Shown here: positions 10,151 through 24,000 of the stretch, one piece after another | How positions within the stretch are numbered: the stretch's first letter is position 1 | Layout of the letters: every line of letters starts with the position of its first letter | Program-made: the position numbers and the translations under genes | From: Oreocharis arfaki | Lineage: Eukaryota; Chordata; Aves; Passeriformes; Paramythiidae | NCBI GenBank assembly: GCA_013398015.1 | Contig: VZRR01004731.1 | Span: forward strand, 185,911 to 249,910 | Length of the DNA: 64,000 bases | Direction of reading: 5' to 3' | The notes under the pieces: generated by a model | Database searches by the model: none | Seen by the model: the letters and a program-made list of their open reading frames with translations, nothing else | Told to the model about the DNA's origin: nothing

Positions 10151-13115
10151 GTGTGAGTACAAATTAAAACGGGTACGTGGATTCAATTTCTCCCCACCTT
10201 TCACACCAAAGAGAGCTCAGACATTTACAGCTGCATTTATCTCCCCATCAGCTTGCATTACATACGTGGTAAAGATTCCTCTCCTCCCCAAAGGAAGTCA
10301 GCAGGACCCCGGTTATTGTATTTAGCTATTGAACCTCCTTGTCAACATTTCTTAGCATTCATTTGTGTAAGTCAAAGAACAAAACTGAACAGGAACAGGC
10401 TTGGAGGCACAATATCTACATATTGTCTGATGTAAATAACACTCCTAGACATGATTGGCATTCTCCAAACAACAATCATTGTTATTGAAATGTGCCTCTA
10501 TTCCCCTTGTTTTAATACCGAGAATGATTATGAAATCTCTTTGGGTACGATAAATCAGCTGAAAGATGTAATAACATGTTTCAGCTGTTGGAATGGATGT
10601 TTGATTACAGCTCTGAGGGCTTTTTCCTCATCTAGTTTCTAGTTTAATTCTTAAACCATTCTCTGATTTAACAAAAAATATATTCCACATATCAACAGCA
10701 AGTACACATTCTTGTTTATAGTGTGGGTAACTGAGGAGGAATCGAGTTGCATTTTAACAATGCAGGGAAAATATTTTTCTATTACAGTTTTGGTTAAAAT
10801 AGTAAGTTAAGCTGTCATTTGAAATTATATATAGTAAACACTTAACTTTAACACCTAAATAAAAACAGAAAAGATAAAAAAGGCAGGGGATGAGGAGGAC
10901 AGAGAGAAAAGGAGACTTTGGTCAGACCACGTTTGATTTCCAGACACAGAGAAGAAAAATTCCACCTCTCCTCTACTGCCTCCCTCCATGTCTGCAAGCA
11001 TCTCTTTGAGTAAGCAGCAGCAGAATTAATTTGCCCCAAAATGGAGAAGTGTAAGGGGAAGAAAATTGTATCCCCCTGATTTTACACTGTAGTGGCAACA
11101 CACAAAAGATGAAGGAAGTCAGACCGCACCACACAGCGGCAGCGAGAGCGAGGCAGCTGGACAGAGGCTTTTGAAGGATCTGAGAATCTGTGTGCAGCAA
11201 AGGCAGCGCAGCTTCTCCAGCTCACTCTCCCAGAAAAGATTCTGGCAAATAATGCCTTTCTCTTGAGTGTATTTTGTGGAGGAGAAAAGGTGAAGGAAAA
11301 AAATAACTTTGGGAAACAAAAAAGATTAGTGCGTGGGTGGTTTCCCTTTCCAAACAACTTTCCTTCCCGTCCTGTGGGGCTGCCCCTGTGCAGATAAACA
11401 CACTACGGAGGCTGCAAGGACATACCTTGATGTTCTCCCAAAGTTTGCAGAGCCAAAAAGGCAACTACATTCAAGACTGGTGGTGGGAAAATTCAGAGAA
11501 ATTTGGGGCTTCCCGAGCTCTTTAGAACTGCTCAGTGATGTCTTGCCAACATTTCAACAAGAGGCTCCTAAGAGAATTCCCCCCTTGGCCTGTGATAAAC
11601 TCAGCGCCCCGACTGTGCATTTGTTTGCCAAGAGGAGGGGCAAGGGATGAGAAAACCATTCAAGCATTTTCCTATTTAAATGAAAACACTTTCTCGTCAT
11701 TGTAATCAAGAAAAGAGGCTGTCCTACTGTGAGAGAAACCCTACACCACCCATTTGGGTGGAACTGCACATACTCTATCTCCCTGCAGCAAAGAGAATTG
11801 CATTTGTAAGGAGAAACCATGGTCTGGCTAGCAAGACATCCACCCATAGGATGGAGTAAGCAAGGTCTCAGGAATTTCTTCCAGGGTGCCAGAAACACTT
11901 GAACCTAGAAAACAGTTGGGGACAGCTGTTAAGGGCAGCTCCAAGGTAACATTCACACGAGCAGAGCTCCCCAGGGTGTGCTGCAATCGGACACACTCTG
12001 GTGGCCCAGGTCCCACCCACAGGGGACAGAGGGAGATGTCATATTCCCTTTGCCTCCTTGGTTTACTTTGCAGCCTGCCCCTACTCTCGGCAGAGGCAGG
12101 CTTTTAAATTAGGACACACAACTCACTCTTCCCTAAGGACACCAGCGCAAAGAAGAAAATATTTCTAACGTTCAATGGAATTATAGAATACCTTTAAAAA
12201 GTTACTCATTGTTTAATTCACTCCCCTCTTTTTGACCTTTATTTGAGGGGAAAACTGCCAACTGCACAAAATCCTGCCAACTCCAAGGAGCTTAATTGTG
12301 CAGATTATGGTCTGTTTGTAACACAGATTATTAAAAGCACACTTGGACCCTTCATATCCCCACATTTGATTCAGTAATAGGTTCTGCATTAGATAAAGGA
12401 GATTTGTTTTGATCCTCTCCTCACAGATGCAGAGTGCCCTACACCTTTTGTATTCCAGACTCCATCATCCATGACCTCTTTGCATAAGCAACGGAGCCAC
12501 AATAGGCTTCTCCACACTGTAACTCCCAGCTCCCCACTTTTGGGGGTGCAAGAAAGGCAGGAGGAGATTCAGTTTGTGGTTCATACAGTAGCTTAAAAAA
12601 AACCCCCTAAAAATTGCACATCTTATTCAAGAAGGAGCACGTCTCTGAGAGATTCTGGCACTGTGTGGCACAAAAGCTAACCATGGCCATTTTTGAAAGC
12701 AGAGCGCATTGTGTTTTTAAAAAAGGAAAAAAGTGAAAATTGCCTTTTGAATTTCAGAGAATGAGGTGAAACACAGAATCAGAACAGAAAACTTATCCTC
12801 AAAATACATGAAATAAAATAATTTCCTTAGTTTCAATTTTTTTTTCTCTCTTTCCCAGGCTAAAAATTTAATGTGAAAGTAATCTCCTCAGCCCCCTTTA
12901 AAAATTTGCAAGAAGTTAAAGCATTTTATTTGCCACCTGTTACAAAAGCACAGAAATCACCTTGAATTTCTAGCTATTGTATGATAATTACAAATCAATC
13001 CTCCCTGCCTCAGAACCAGGGACTGCTCCACAGCCAGCCATCATCACTGCAGGGTCTGGGTGGGGAATGTTAGCCTTTTACTCTCTATCTTCATTCTTCA
13101 GCTTCCTGTCCTTCA
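10151..13115. other. Unique non-coding DNA, nothing recognised
   Basis: Reading both strands showed no exon with matching splice sites and no identifiable transposon. Short purine-rich patches occur at about 10861-10915. Open frames at about 11080-11900 overlap on both strands and have no family resemblance. Confidence 0.6.
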
Positions 13116-13172
13116 ACAGTTGGACTCCATGACCTTAAAGGTCTTTTCCAATTGTAATGTTTCTGTGATTCT
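13116..13172 (+). mobile_element. CR1 LINE, very short 3' tail
   Basis: The piece reads acagttggactccatgacc, then ttaaaggtcttttccaattg, then ttctgtgattct. This is the last part of a CR1 3' UTR ('GATGATCTTAAAGGTCTTTTCCAACC') running into the CR1 8-bp microsatellite tail (TGATTCT-type). Orientation is plus, since the tail is at the right. Only about 57 bases remain, so this is a strongly 5'-truncated insertion, as is normal for CR1. It is non-functional. Confidence 0.8.
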
Positions 13173-16100
13173 CAATATTATTATAATTAAAGATCAAAGA
13201 GTTTTTCTTCAAACACTATCCAATACGTGTTTTGTGAGGCCACTGCTTATACTCACTGTCCTTACATCAGGAGGGGAGGTGAGTGGAGACACCAGAGCTG
13301 TGGCCACGAATGCCAGCCAAGAGCTCAGGACTGAGGGGAGTCACCCCAAGCACAACTCACATGCAGTGACTCTGCTGTGGCCTCTCTCCTCGTTTATTGC
13401 CTTACAGAGAAGGTAGGAGGGGGCAACAGCTTTCCCTGGCATTAATGCCCTTTTAGTTGCTTGATAAAAGTATTTTCCTTCCACAATCACTGCACAACAC
13501 CAGACTTAAAGTGCAGAATACACTTTTAATTCGAGCACACACTTGTAGCTGTGTGCCAATTCCTTGCTGCTGTACTGTTGATGAGCAGTTGTATGTGGAA
13601 CAAATTGAAGAAAGCCACGCACTAATTTCCTAAATGTACTTTTTTTTTCCTCCAATGGTAAGGAAATGATGAGTTTTAGATGAGAAAGAACATCTATCTG
13701 CAGCTCAATGAACTGAAAATGCAGAAAGTAAACTCCTGCAGCCTTCAGAAGTACTCGAGAGTGACACAAAAGTACTAACCTCCTCAAATTTTATGATGAA
13801 ACTAAATGGAGTCAGCAAATTGAGAGCATGACAAGGACAGAGGAAGACCAACACCTGAACTACAGTGATAAATGAAAATAACAACTTTTTGTTTTAACAA
13901 AATAGTGCTGGTTCTGTGATACATACCGTGGGCTGACATAGTATTTTCATTATACGTCAGCAAAAATTGTGCATAACTGGCAGCTCCCTACATGCCCTGT
14001 TCTTGGTAGCAATGCTACCTCTCATATTCAGCACAGTCGTGCTTCTCTTAGTGAAAAATCAAGGGGGCAGCAGAAGCAATTAATTCTCTTACTGCTTTGT
14101 ACCTATCTGCTGTGAGACACAAACTAACTCCCACTGGGTGTGCATTTAAGAAAATTAGCCTCTAAAAATTTTATTTTCAGTCAAAAAGAATGCTAAAGTC
14201 ATCTGAAAGTGCATGAAACTCTGTTTCTGTAGAACCAGGATTGCCAACATTTCTAAATTAGCTCCAGTGGAAGAAGCTCAGTGCTGTGCAGATGGGTGGA
14301 GGAACTCATAAGATTATCCCACTTCTGGAGCTCTGTAAAACAACTTGATAGCGTTGGTTTAATGCTCAAGTTTTACTGCATACCTGTAAATGTAGATTTG
14401 GGGTAATAAAGTGTGTTTGCTGAATGCTCACAGTACCTGGGTAATTTTACAGCTGTGGAGCTGTGCATCCACATACCCTCAGTTAAACACAGATGTAGTT
14501 TTCCAGAGGAATTCTCACCTTAGTTCATTGTTTTTGAATTTCAGCAGAACCTCATCTTCGCTCCTTTAGGTCAGCAGGTACCTCTAGAACAGACTGCTTT
14601 GCCCATCATGCTGTTAATAGCTTCCTTACAGAATTTTCTGACTTTTAGCCACCCTGCTGATCTACAGAACATTTAAGGGAGGTCTGTGCCTAGTGGTGCA
14701 GGGCACAGGGTGCTGGTTTCTCCTCACTTCTGGCTGATACGTTGCTTCTAAACACAGATGCAATGGCTTCAGATGTTTTATTGGGTAGGTAACTGCTGTC
14801 TTAAGAGTTCTTACACCACTGTAATATGAAAAAAGGGGCTTGTATGAATATAAATTAAGAGGGCAGGATGGGTAAGTTGCATGAAAGCAACAATGGGGTA
14901 ATACTGTCCTTCAAAAAAAGATCCAGTCAAGCTTGTCTGTTAAGCTGTCTCTGGACATCAGCAATGTGCAGACAAAGCTGGTGCCTGTTCTCTCTCAGTG
15001 CTGAGCTCACTGATAAATCAACTGAGTTTAGTTAGGCCTCCACAAAATGTCATGTACCACCCCAATCAGAACGTGAAAGAGAAAGGAACGCCCCTGAAAG
15101 GATGAAGCACCCATCAGCCCTGCACTCTTTCTGGAGAGGCAATCAATCTGATTAGAAAGCACTGTGTGTCAAATGGGCACCAGCTAAAGAGATCAGACCT
15201 TTAAGAAAATTATTTATTTGTGATATTTGTGGACAGTGGAGCCTCATGAAGGCCCTGGAGCTCCAAACTTTGCTATGCACATGCTCCTACAAACTCACTC
15301 TGCTGCGATGTGATTACCAGCACAACGAGCTGCCACAGGGGTGGTGGAAAACACAATAACCAATACATTATAAAATCAGAATCAAGGATTTTAAGACAAA
15401 GTGCCTGGAATTCAAAATCATCATCCGCAATAGAATATTTTCCGAAGTTTTCTTGTAAGGTCTCCTACTTTGGTAGGGTACTTCAAAAAGCGTATTTCAA
15501 AGTGGAAGGAGTGAGTGTTAATCCCTGCCGATAGCACAACAGTAATTTTCACTGTGTAAGTGATATGCCACTAGCAAAAAGAGCTCTTGGAAACAGACTT
15601 TCAAGGTGTCTCTGTATTTCACATGTAAATAAACTTTTTCTTCAAATGTTCAATAGTGATAATTTTGATTTTTTGTGAAAATTCTAGGTTAGTCGCCAGT
15701 TCATGAAAGCAGTCCAGAATTCCTCCTTTTTAAACGAGAATTTTAAGGATCCAGACACAAGAAAAACATTTCTGATGTGCAACTAAATGATCATACAACT
15801 CCTACTCAGTCTGATAAAACCAGAAGACTATCAAATATTGGAAAATACATAAAAACATTTGTTCTCTTTTTCATTATTCCTTCTGAAATCATTTGGGTCC
15901 CAATTCTACAAAAGGTTCTGCATTCTTATCCTTATTTATAAGGTTGTGTTTGCCTTATTGCTATGTAAAGAAGTGTAAAATACCAGAAATTAGAATGGTA
16001 ATATTTGATAATAAATATAGTGGTATAAATAATGAGAAATCAAACAGAAACAGTTTTTTCTCCTTCAGAAATTTTTTTGAGGTACTATATTTTTCCAGCC

Positions 16101-16497
16101 CCAAATTTGAATAAAAAAACACTATAAAAATCTTAAAAGTGTTCATAACTAAAAATTAGAAAGTTACTCAATTTGATCATTTTTATAAAATATTTTGTTT
16201 CAGCAACTTTGGAACATTTCACTCCCACTTGACCACAATCTTAGACATTTTCTGATCTGTTTTTGAACTTGAAATTATGAGATTTTGCACCAAAGTATAT
16301 AAGCATATGTCTGATATTTTCAAGAAAGTGAAACCATTTAAGTAGAATAATTTCACAAAAATGAATCTACTCCCCAAAACTCCCACTGGCTTGGACAAAC
16401 CACAAGAGCTGGGAAAGCATACCAGGCCAGCTATAACATCACAGAGAGCAATTAAGACCCAGGTTAGATTCCCTGAAGCAATTTGTAAATAAACATC
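13173..16497. other. Unique non-coding DNA, nothing recognised
   Basis: AT-leaning unique sequence between two CR1 fragments. No RNA gene, splice-bounded exon or transposon was recognised. Open frames are short and scattered on both strands. Confidence 0.6.
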
Positions 16498-16660
16498 CAT
16501 GTGTTCAGTTTGGGTCCCTCACTACAAGAAAGACATTGAGGGGCTGGAGAGAGTCCAAAAAAGAGCAGCAGAGCTGGAGAAAGGTCTAGAGCACAAGTCC
16601 TGAGAGGAGTAGCTGATGGAGCTGGGGGTGTTTATCCAGGAGAAGAGGAGGCTCAAAGAT
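16498..16660 (+). mobile_element. CR1 LINE, internal fragment lacking its 3' end
   Basis: The run ggtccctcactacaagaaag, ttgaggggctggagagagtc, gagctggagaaaggtctaga and caggagaagaggaggctcaa matches the segment of CR1 ORF2 encoding the 3' part of the reverse-transcriptase protein, in plus orientation. The match starts around 16498 and stops near 16660 without reaching the CR1 3' UTR or tail. Because CR1 insertions normally keep the 3' end, a later deletion has probably removed it. It is pseudogenised: the frame is short and contains stops. Confidence 0.8.
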
Positions 16661-19204
16661 AATCAAACCATCCTAGTGATGATCATGCTTAAACTCTGTT
16701 TGCAGCTAAGACACAGCACCAAAACATCAATAATTTCTCAAAACTACATGATTTGGAAGCTAGGCTATATTCCAAAATTTATTGCCTACCCTCTTCTGAT
16801 TATTGGCATCGCCATCATCATAGTCTTTCAGTGTTTTGCTAACAGAAATAGACTTGTACTGAATAAAACAAGCAGAAACTATTCTTCATAAATACAAACT
16901 AAATAACAAGCTTCTTTCCATACTAGGTCTTCTTTCCACACTACATACCAGGTCAGCTATGTGAAATCAATTATGAGACCTCAAAAGTTTTGCAGAATGA
17001 GAAAAAAGTTACACAAAATTTAACTCCCTAAAGTAGACAGCCTATATAAAACTTGGAGCAGAGTATAACAGAAATATGCACATACACTTGTATATACTGT
17101 GTGATTAGGTTTTCTTCTGACCAATTAGAGACATTCAGAAAACCTGCAAAAATTATTCAGTGGTATGTTCTACCACTTTTGACCACTTATATTAACACAT
17201 AATTCAGAAAAAGAAACAAATTCATGTTAGCCCCTGAACTCTTGCTTTGGTGTTTCTCCCCCTCTTCTTCTATGTTAAAATTACATACCGTGGTTTTTTC
17301 CATAAAATGCACTTCCTATTTGTATGAGAAAAGTCCATCTCCCCCAGGTATTTACATTATGTAATCTGTGAAAAAAGATTTAAGTGTCTGAAGGTTTTCA
17401 AGAAAATCTATTATGTTACATTTAAAGGTTAGATTTGAATTTTTCAGCATCTACCTCTTCTTTCGCATTTCTGTTGGAACTTCTGGCTGCACTCCTGTTG
17501 CAAGCCTGTTAAAACTACTTGCCCACTACCTTTAGAAAAACTGGTTTTCTGATTAATAAAGAGCTGTTTCACTTGTCTTGCCCATTCAACCAACGTTTTC
17601 CTTACTTATACCCATCATTTCCTGTACCTATAACTCAAATGGTTTTGCCCTACAGTTTGAGCCTCAATATCCTCTGAAAAAGATGGCTGCTGTTTCCGAT
17701 TGTGTCTGAACAAAATGGACTTAATTTGGATAGAAAAAGCCCCTAATTTTATAATTAGAATATATCTCAATATGAGTGATGTCTGTTCTAGAAGCACTGG
17801 AAGATAGGGTTTGTTATGTGCATTCCCAGCACCTCGCTCTCTTATCCTGGCTTTGCAGTGAGTCACCAGAAAGGTAGTTTTAGCTCACTTGGGAGAAGCC
17901 AGAGCTACAGTACTGGATGCTGTCCTTCCTTGGATGTCCCGGACCAGGATCAGTTCCCTTCCTGATCATTGCTATACCTCACTCAATAAGGGTAAGGTGC
18001 TGCTAAAGGTGACAGCACCTACGTAGTAACAGAGAGAAAACCCAGAGACAGAGCAAGTCACTGTGCCCCACTGCAGAGGCCACAGAGGGAAAAGAGAGCA
18101 ACCTCTTCACCTGCCATGGCTACAGGTGCTCAAGGTACTTCTCATTTCGATTAGCCAAGTCCATGCACAGCTGAGAAAGCTGGAGTGTTACTGCTCTAAT
18201 TATTCGGTTCCTTTTCTTTCCCTTTTCCTGCCTCCCTCACCCCTGGGCTCTTTAAAGAAAGACTCCCAGGAGCTTCCATTCAGGCGGACTGAAAACAGTG
18301 TCAGTGGGGGCTGACTTCTGCAGCACGGGTTGTTGTCACCAGTGACCTATTCATCAGCACCAGCACCAGCCTGGCTTTGTCTTCTGCCCCGCTAAACAAA
18401 CTGATGGCAGACTCAGTTCTGCTGCAGAAATATTGAGAATTAAATACAGCACAAAGGCAGCAGGCAGCAGGGTTGAAACAGTTAGTGGAAATAGGGGAGC
18501 TGGTCAATAAAAGGGGATGGAGACTGGATCAAAAGGGGATGACTTACAATGGGACATGGGCTAAAAAGGGTGTGCACTATCCTGCAGGTCAAAAATGACA
18601 AAACATTGTGGTCCTGAATCTGTCACCTTCTGCACAGTAGGGAGGGATCCGGGAGCAAGGAGAAATGCAAAGCTAGCAACTCAATATATAGGAAATGTAC
18701 AAAGCAAAAAAAAAAAACCCATAAAGGGTCAAATTCTAGGGTACTTGCAACAAGCTGAGACCAGTGACCTCAATGAACAAAACAGAATAAATGTTTAGAG
18801 GAGGTATTGGAAAGAAAAAGAAACAAAGGATGATAAGGAAAAGAGTCATTTTGGCTTAGGGGTTCATCTCAGGCTTGGGACAGCTGGTTCCATTTCAAAA
18901 CTCTCCCATATATTTCCTGTGGGACCAGAAGGGAGGCATTTAATCTCTGCAACTCAGTCCCCATCAGTGAAGAAATACTTATGGAAAGGATATGACACGT
19001 ATTTTGTCTGTAGGGTCTCCTAGGTTCAGCCATATGCATGTAAAAGCAAAATAGTTTGTTGAAATGGAAAGATGTAAAAAAATTCCATATTTCGAATTTT
19101 TCTATTTTGGAGGCATTTAAATGGATCACATTTACTCTTAAATAAGTTTTCAAAGCATTAAACTTCCATTCACACCTTTCTATCATTTTCTACCTTTGAT
19201 GTTC
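16661..19204. other. Unique non-coding DNA with small local duplications
   Basis: No gene seen. Two minor local repeats are visible: cttctttccatact / cttctttccacact at about 16911-16942, and aaaaggggatg twice at about 18509-18541. Both look like small replication-slippage duplications. The open frames are short and unrelated to known proteins. Confidence 0.6.
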
Positions 19205-19260
19205 TGAATACAAATATCTGACTGGTGTCCAGTGAATACAGATATCTGAATGCTAGCCAG
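19205..19260. repeat. 28-bp tandem duplication
   Basis: Two adjacent 28-base units, 19205-19232 and 19233-19260, both begin tgaatac and both end ccag, with about five mismatches between them. The exact abutment and equal length point to a single old tandem duplication. Confidence 0.75.
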
Positions 19261-20958
19261 AGATTTTCTTCTTCGCTCTTTTTCTGTTTTTCCTACTTTA
19301 CCTTCTGCTCTTGTGTCAGGTTCCAAAATGCCTTCTCTTCTGGAGAAGGTTAGAGGAGATGAGAAAGAGTAAAATTGTAATGCCTGTGGCTTTCCAAAAA
19401 ATAAGTTAAAACATTAATGATATTTGAGAAAAGTAATTTCCTCAGTTTAAAAGGGTTTGGCACATTTTCAGTGGAAAGGAAGATTTTTTTTTCTTCCTTT
19501 CTTCTTTCATGTAATTTCATTTAATTTAAATATATTTTCCTCCTTAACATTTCACAGAAAGAAAGAAGCCCAGAAGAGTAAAATAGCTAGAGAAAACAGA
19601 ATTTCTTTGGATATTAAAAGACCCACATGCATTTCAGCAATGTTTTTTTTCCCCTTGGAAATCTGAAATAAAAACCTGGTCCCACACACATGTCATGAGA
19701 AAACGCATCTGTTTAAACTCTGTTCTATGTGACCAACCTTGATAACCATAACAGAGGGTTCTGGATCCTGCAAATGGATTCCTATATCCGTTGCTGGGGT
19801 GACTGCAGCCAGAGGGGAACACATCTTGGCTGCCTTGAGGTAGCAAACTGCTTTCCCCTGTCATGGCAAAAATTAAGGACGGTCGGTTCTTAAGGCACGT
19901 GCCACTGATAGATGTCCTGGACAATACAGAAAATCTGCCTGTGTCCTTAAAACCTGTGCATGGATGGCACAAAATTCACTGCCCCACGGATGAGCTGCTA
20001 TTTGTCAGACAGAGCTGCCCAAGTGTGCCTAGAAAATGCCCGAGCTGCCCAATCATCAGCTGCTCCTAACTACGGTAGTTCCACAGAAACCAATTCCCAG
20101 ATCTGTCCTCGGAGTTTAAGCGCTGGCCACCTGGCTGACAGGCTCACAAGTAATAGAATAATTCAAACAGGTCAAGTTACCAACTCAGAAACAGCGAGGG
20201 GTTTTTTTGCTTCGTGCCACGGAGAGGAAAATTTCCAGTCTTCGTTCAGAATTGGCCATCATTATGAAATGCACACATGGACGGGCTTTTTGGCCGTGAT
20301 ATAAATGACTTAAAGCTGTGATTCAAATAGGTCTATAAAGTGCTTCTATGATGTTCCTCTCCCTCCTTTTTTCTTTTTTTTTTTTTTTGAAACTGTCTCT
20401 GCTCCACTGTTCTTTGTAGAGATAAGCCCTTGAAAATCACCCTTCTTAAGGTGTAAACTTGGTGACTGTACATTATAGTAAAACATTTGATTTGTTATAG
20501 GCTAGAAAAATAGAGAAGTTGAAATCTCTTCATGGTGTATTAAAGGTCACACAATTATAATAAAATCTTGCTCCAGCAGCTCCAGTCACAGACAAAATCA
20601 GTCTCAAATTTCCAGCGAACAATGAAGTCCCCACAGAGTTTCAGCTTCCCCGGGAAATCAGGGTATCTCAGGCTGTGTTGATTTTAAGAATGTCCTGAAT
20701 GCTCATCATGAAAAACATGTTACTCAACACAGTCACAGCTCTTTTGGGGTCCTCTGAAAAAACGCTTTTTATTTTACAGCCATTTGGGGCATGGCACTTT
20801 TCTGGTTCCAGGAACCTAAAGAGCAGCAAGCCCTACTCTGTTCGGGTGAGACGCCACGAGCTTGAATGTCATTTCCTAGCATGCCACACATCAAAATAAA
20901 ATTATAGTAATACAGAACAAAAAACTACATCCTCACAATACAAGCTAATCTTCCGGCT
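19261..20958. other. Unique non-coding DNA
   Basis: No exon or transposon was recognised. Short pyrimidine tracts occur at about 19486-19505 and a 15-base T run at 20374-20388. The open frames at 19634-20304 run on both strands and carry no known motif. Confidence 0.6.
20374..20388. repeat. T homopolymer, 15 bases
   Basis: Fifteen uninterrupted T following a pyrimidine-rich stretch. There is no adjoining retrogene or SINE body that would make it a poly(A) remnant on the other strand. Confidence 0.8.
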
Positions 20959-21060
20959 TGCCATCAAGCAAAACATATTGACAACTGACAATAGGCAATT
21001 AATAGATTAATGAGTATAGCTCTTATCTGTCTACATTATGAGTTTATCTGGTTGTAACAG
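20959..21060. promoter_or_regulatory. Candidate enhancer-like patch with GATA and homeodomain sites
   Basis: In about 100 bases there are several homeodomain-type cores (caattaatagattaatgag) and two inverted GATA-type words (cttatctgtc and tttatctggt). No repeat or open frame explains the patch. Motif clustering of this sort is common by chance in AT-rich DNA, so confidence is low without conservation or chromatin data. Confidence 0.22.
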
Positions 21061-24000
21061 GATGAACACAACACGGGCCTGTGCTCACAGGAGTGCTGTC
21101 CCAGTAGAAATGAGATCATTGCAGCAAGATATGAATGCAGTATTTTGATTACCAGGTATCACTCAATGGAACAGAACCCCCACACTCATACTTTATTCTA
21201 TACATTTTAAAATTATTCAAGGGCAAAGAACAGAATATAATTTACTAGAGAGTGAATTAGAGGGAAAGGTTTTACAAAAGCAGGAGAGATTAGGTTTTGA
21301 TCCAGGGTTAAGACCACTGCCTCTGGCGCACACACAATCTGTCAAGATAGGTGGTGGAATGTAAAAAAACCTTTCCACCTAAAACTGAGTCTAAACTCAG
21401 TCATGTCTGCAATGCTGAATAATAAAATAAACTTTTAAAATCCTTTGATAACCCAAATAAAAAAATAAAGCTCACAAACTAGTTTTTCAGTGGTTCTAAC
21501 AACAAAAAATGGGGCTGCTGTTTCTGGCAGTGGTAAGTTCACTCACACCATGGGTAAATTGATAAATTTGATCTGCAGAAGCACAGAGGTGCACTGGAGT
21601 GTGCTGTGCTTCACGTGAAACCTGCAGAAAAGCAGACTTTCCAAAGGACCTAGGTAGGAAGGCAAACAAGGTACGAATTTGGGGAGCCAGAGAACCTCGA
21701 CTGCATTGACATTTTCTCCCTGGCACACTTTCCAGTTATGTATCTCCCCAGCTCTGTGCTTACTTGTTCCCTACTTCCACCACAGAAGGAAGCCAGATTT
21801 ACTTCCCTCATGCCCAGAGCCAAGTTCTGCCTTCTCTTCCTCGCGTGTGTAATCTAAGTTTCCTCAAGGGGTCCATTTGTACAGATAAAGTGAATTTGCC
21901 CTTGATAGCACTGTAAAGTTTCAGAGCAAATATTGTGATGTTTTTGTGGGTTGGCAAACACAATCTGCAATTTGCTGTGTGGAAATTGCTGTCCTGCTCG
22001 AGAATTATGCAGGCTTTCATAAGGACTAACGGCATGAGGCAAACACAGCAGGACAGTTGCATGTTGATCATTCTATACAATTTTGCTCATGGGCTATTTA
22101 TTGGGTTTCTTTCAGAGCCCAAGGCAGCCAAAAGAAAAACACCAGTGGCGTGAACTTTGGATCAAGCTTGATATTATTCCATTGCAATACACTAGGCAAT
22201 AAGAAACGAGAGATTTATTCTGATTTGAACTGAGCCTCCGTTTGGGAACAAAGCTGCAGTCCTGGTGATGACAGTCTCCTGGGAGCGTGGCTGTGGATGT
22301 TCCAGGCACTGCTACACAGCTACTCACTACTAGCCCATGCAGAGCAACACGTGGCTTTGCCTCCCCACATCAGGGCACAGCATCAGAGGTCACTGTCTGG
22401 CTACTGGTGGGTAATTCCAGCAGCAGAGCAGGGGAATAGCTGCAGGCAGGGGCATTCAAACCACAAAAGCAAAAATCACCACAAGGCATTTCAAAGCCTC
22501 ACTACCTCTTTTACACCTGGACCTCTGTTGTTTTAAACAACTGTCATGGGAAGGGGCTCAAAAGCTACTTCTGTATGTGTCTGTTTGGATGACAAAAAGA
22601 GCTATATGAGCCCAGAGAAATACAGAATTGTTATATACTGCATTGAAAAGGGAATTCAGTTTAGGTCTCATTTTTAAGAGCTAATATTCTTTTATCTGAT
22701 CAAATGGTAAACAGGATTGGTAAATCAAGTTTTGATGGCATATGCATTTGCAAACAAAACTTTATATTCAACCTTTTCTAAGATGATCCCACAAATCTGT
22801 GTTGATATCCTCTGTGGTCACATTTTTTAAGAGCCTGAAAAATAGAACAGCCTCCCATGCACTGCTTTAAACCATGTACATGCACTCCTACATTTCCTAA
22901 TTGAATGGGACCTTCTAGGCATGCAGTGAAAAGCAGCTTTGGAAAATCAGTGTAGAGAGGGACAGAATGCTTTCCAAATGCTGATTTAATTCTGTTCTTG
23001 GGTATTCTATTCCACAGGAAAACAAACTAAAACTCCCCCGCTGAGAACTGCAATGTGTCATTCAAACACATCCCTCATGCCTCAGGGATGACATGTTCAT
23101 GGATGCCTCCCAGAGCACCCTGCTACACTGAGCCAAAGCTCTTGGGCCCTCTGAAAGGAAATGTACAGACAAGATGGCACAAAAACTGTGACATACCACA
23201 GCTCTCAAACATGCTCCTTCCATGGGCATTGCCTCCCATCATTTTAGCTGGATGCCTCAGGACTAGTCTGGTATCACAGCCTTGGCACCTTGCTTTGTCA
23301 TTCCTCTTCCCAAGGTTTGAGGAACCCTGGAATGCTGGAAGGCACAAAACCACCTGTACTATTCCCTGGCAAAACCCAGCCATGAGCGTTTAATGCATCT
23401 TGGTACATTTGCTCCTTATCTCAGGGGGTGAGAAGCCCCAGGTGTTTTCCCCCAGCACTTCCGGAAAAACTCTTCAGTTTTATGGGTCGATCTGGGACCT
23501 ATCTTTCGTGGTTTCTGGGGAGAGCTGCTGAAAGAAATATCAAGGAACATCCCCAGCCTGAGTTACTGAGAGATACATCGAGATCAGAGGATAGGAAACC
23601 AGTTTGAGCAGAGTGGTTGTGACTCACCTGTTTCTTTGATGCTATGAAACAATGCCAAAGAGGTCACTGAGGAACTTTGGTGCCTATGGAGAAAAAACTG
23701 GCACAGAGAAGAGCAGCTCTTTGGCCACATAAAATTACTCCCGTTCTTTAGGCAGGTGATGCTCACTTGCAAAACTTTCCATGCGGAACTAAAAAAAAAA
23801 AATTCTCCTCAGCCTGTGTTTGAATGTGTGGACCAAAATTGCTTCAATAGGGAGCAAATGGAAGAAAAACAATGGTCAAGAGCCAGCACTGCTGACTGCT
23901 AATAGACAACAGCTTCTCTTGACATAAAATGGTGCTGCTCCACCAAGGTCAGGGGAAGCAGCAATGTTTTATCTTAGCTAAAGAATATCTGGACACAACT

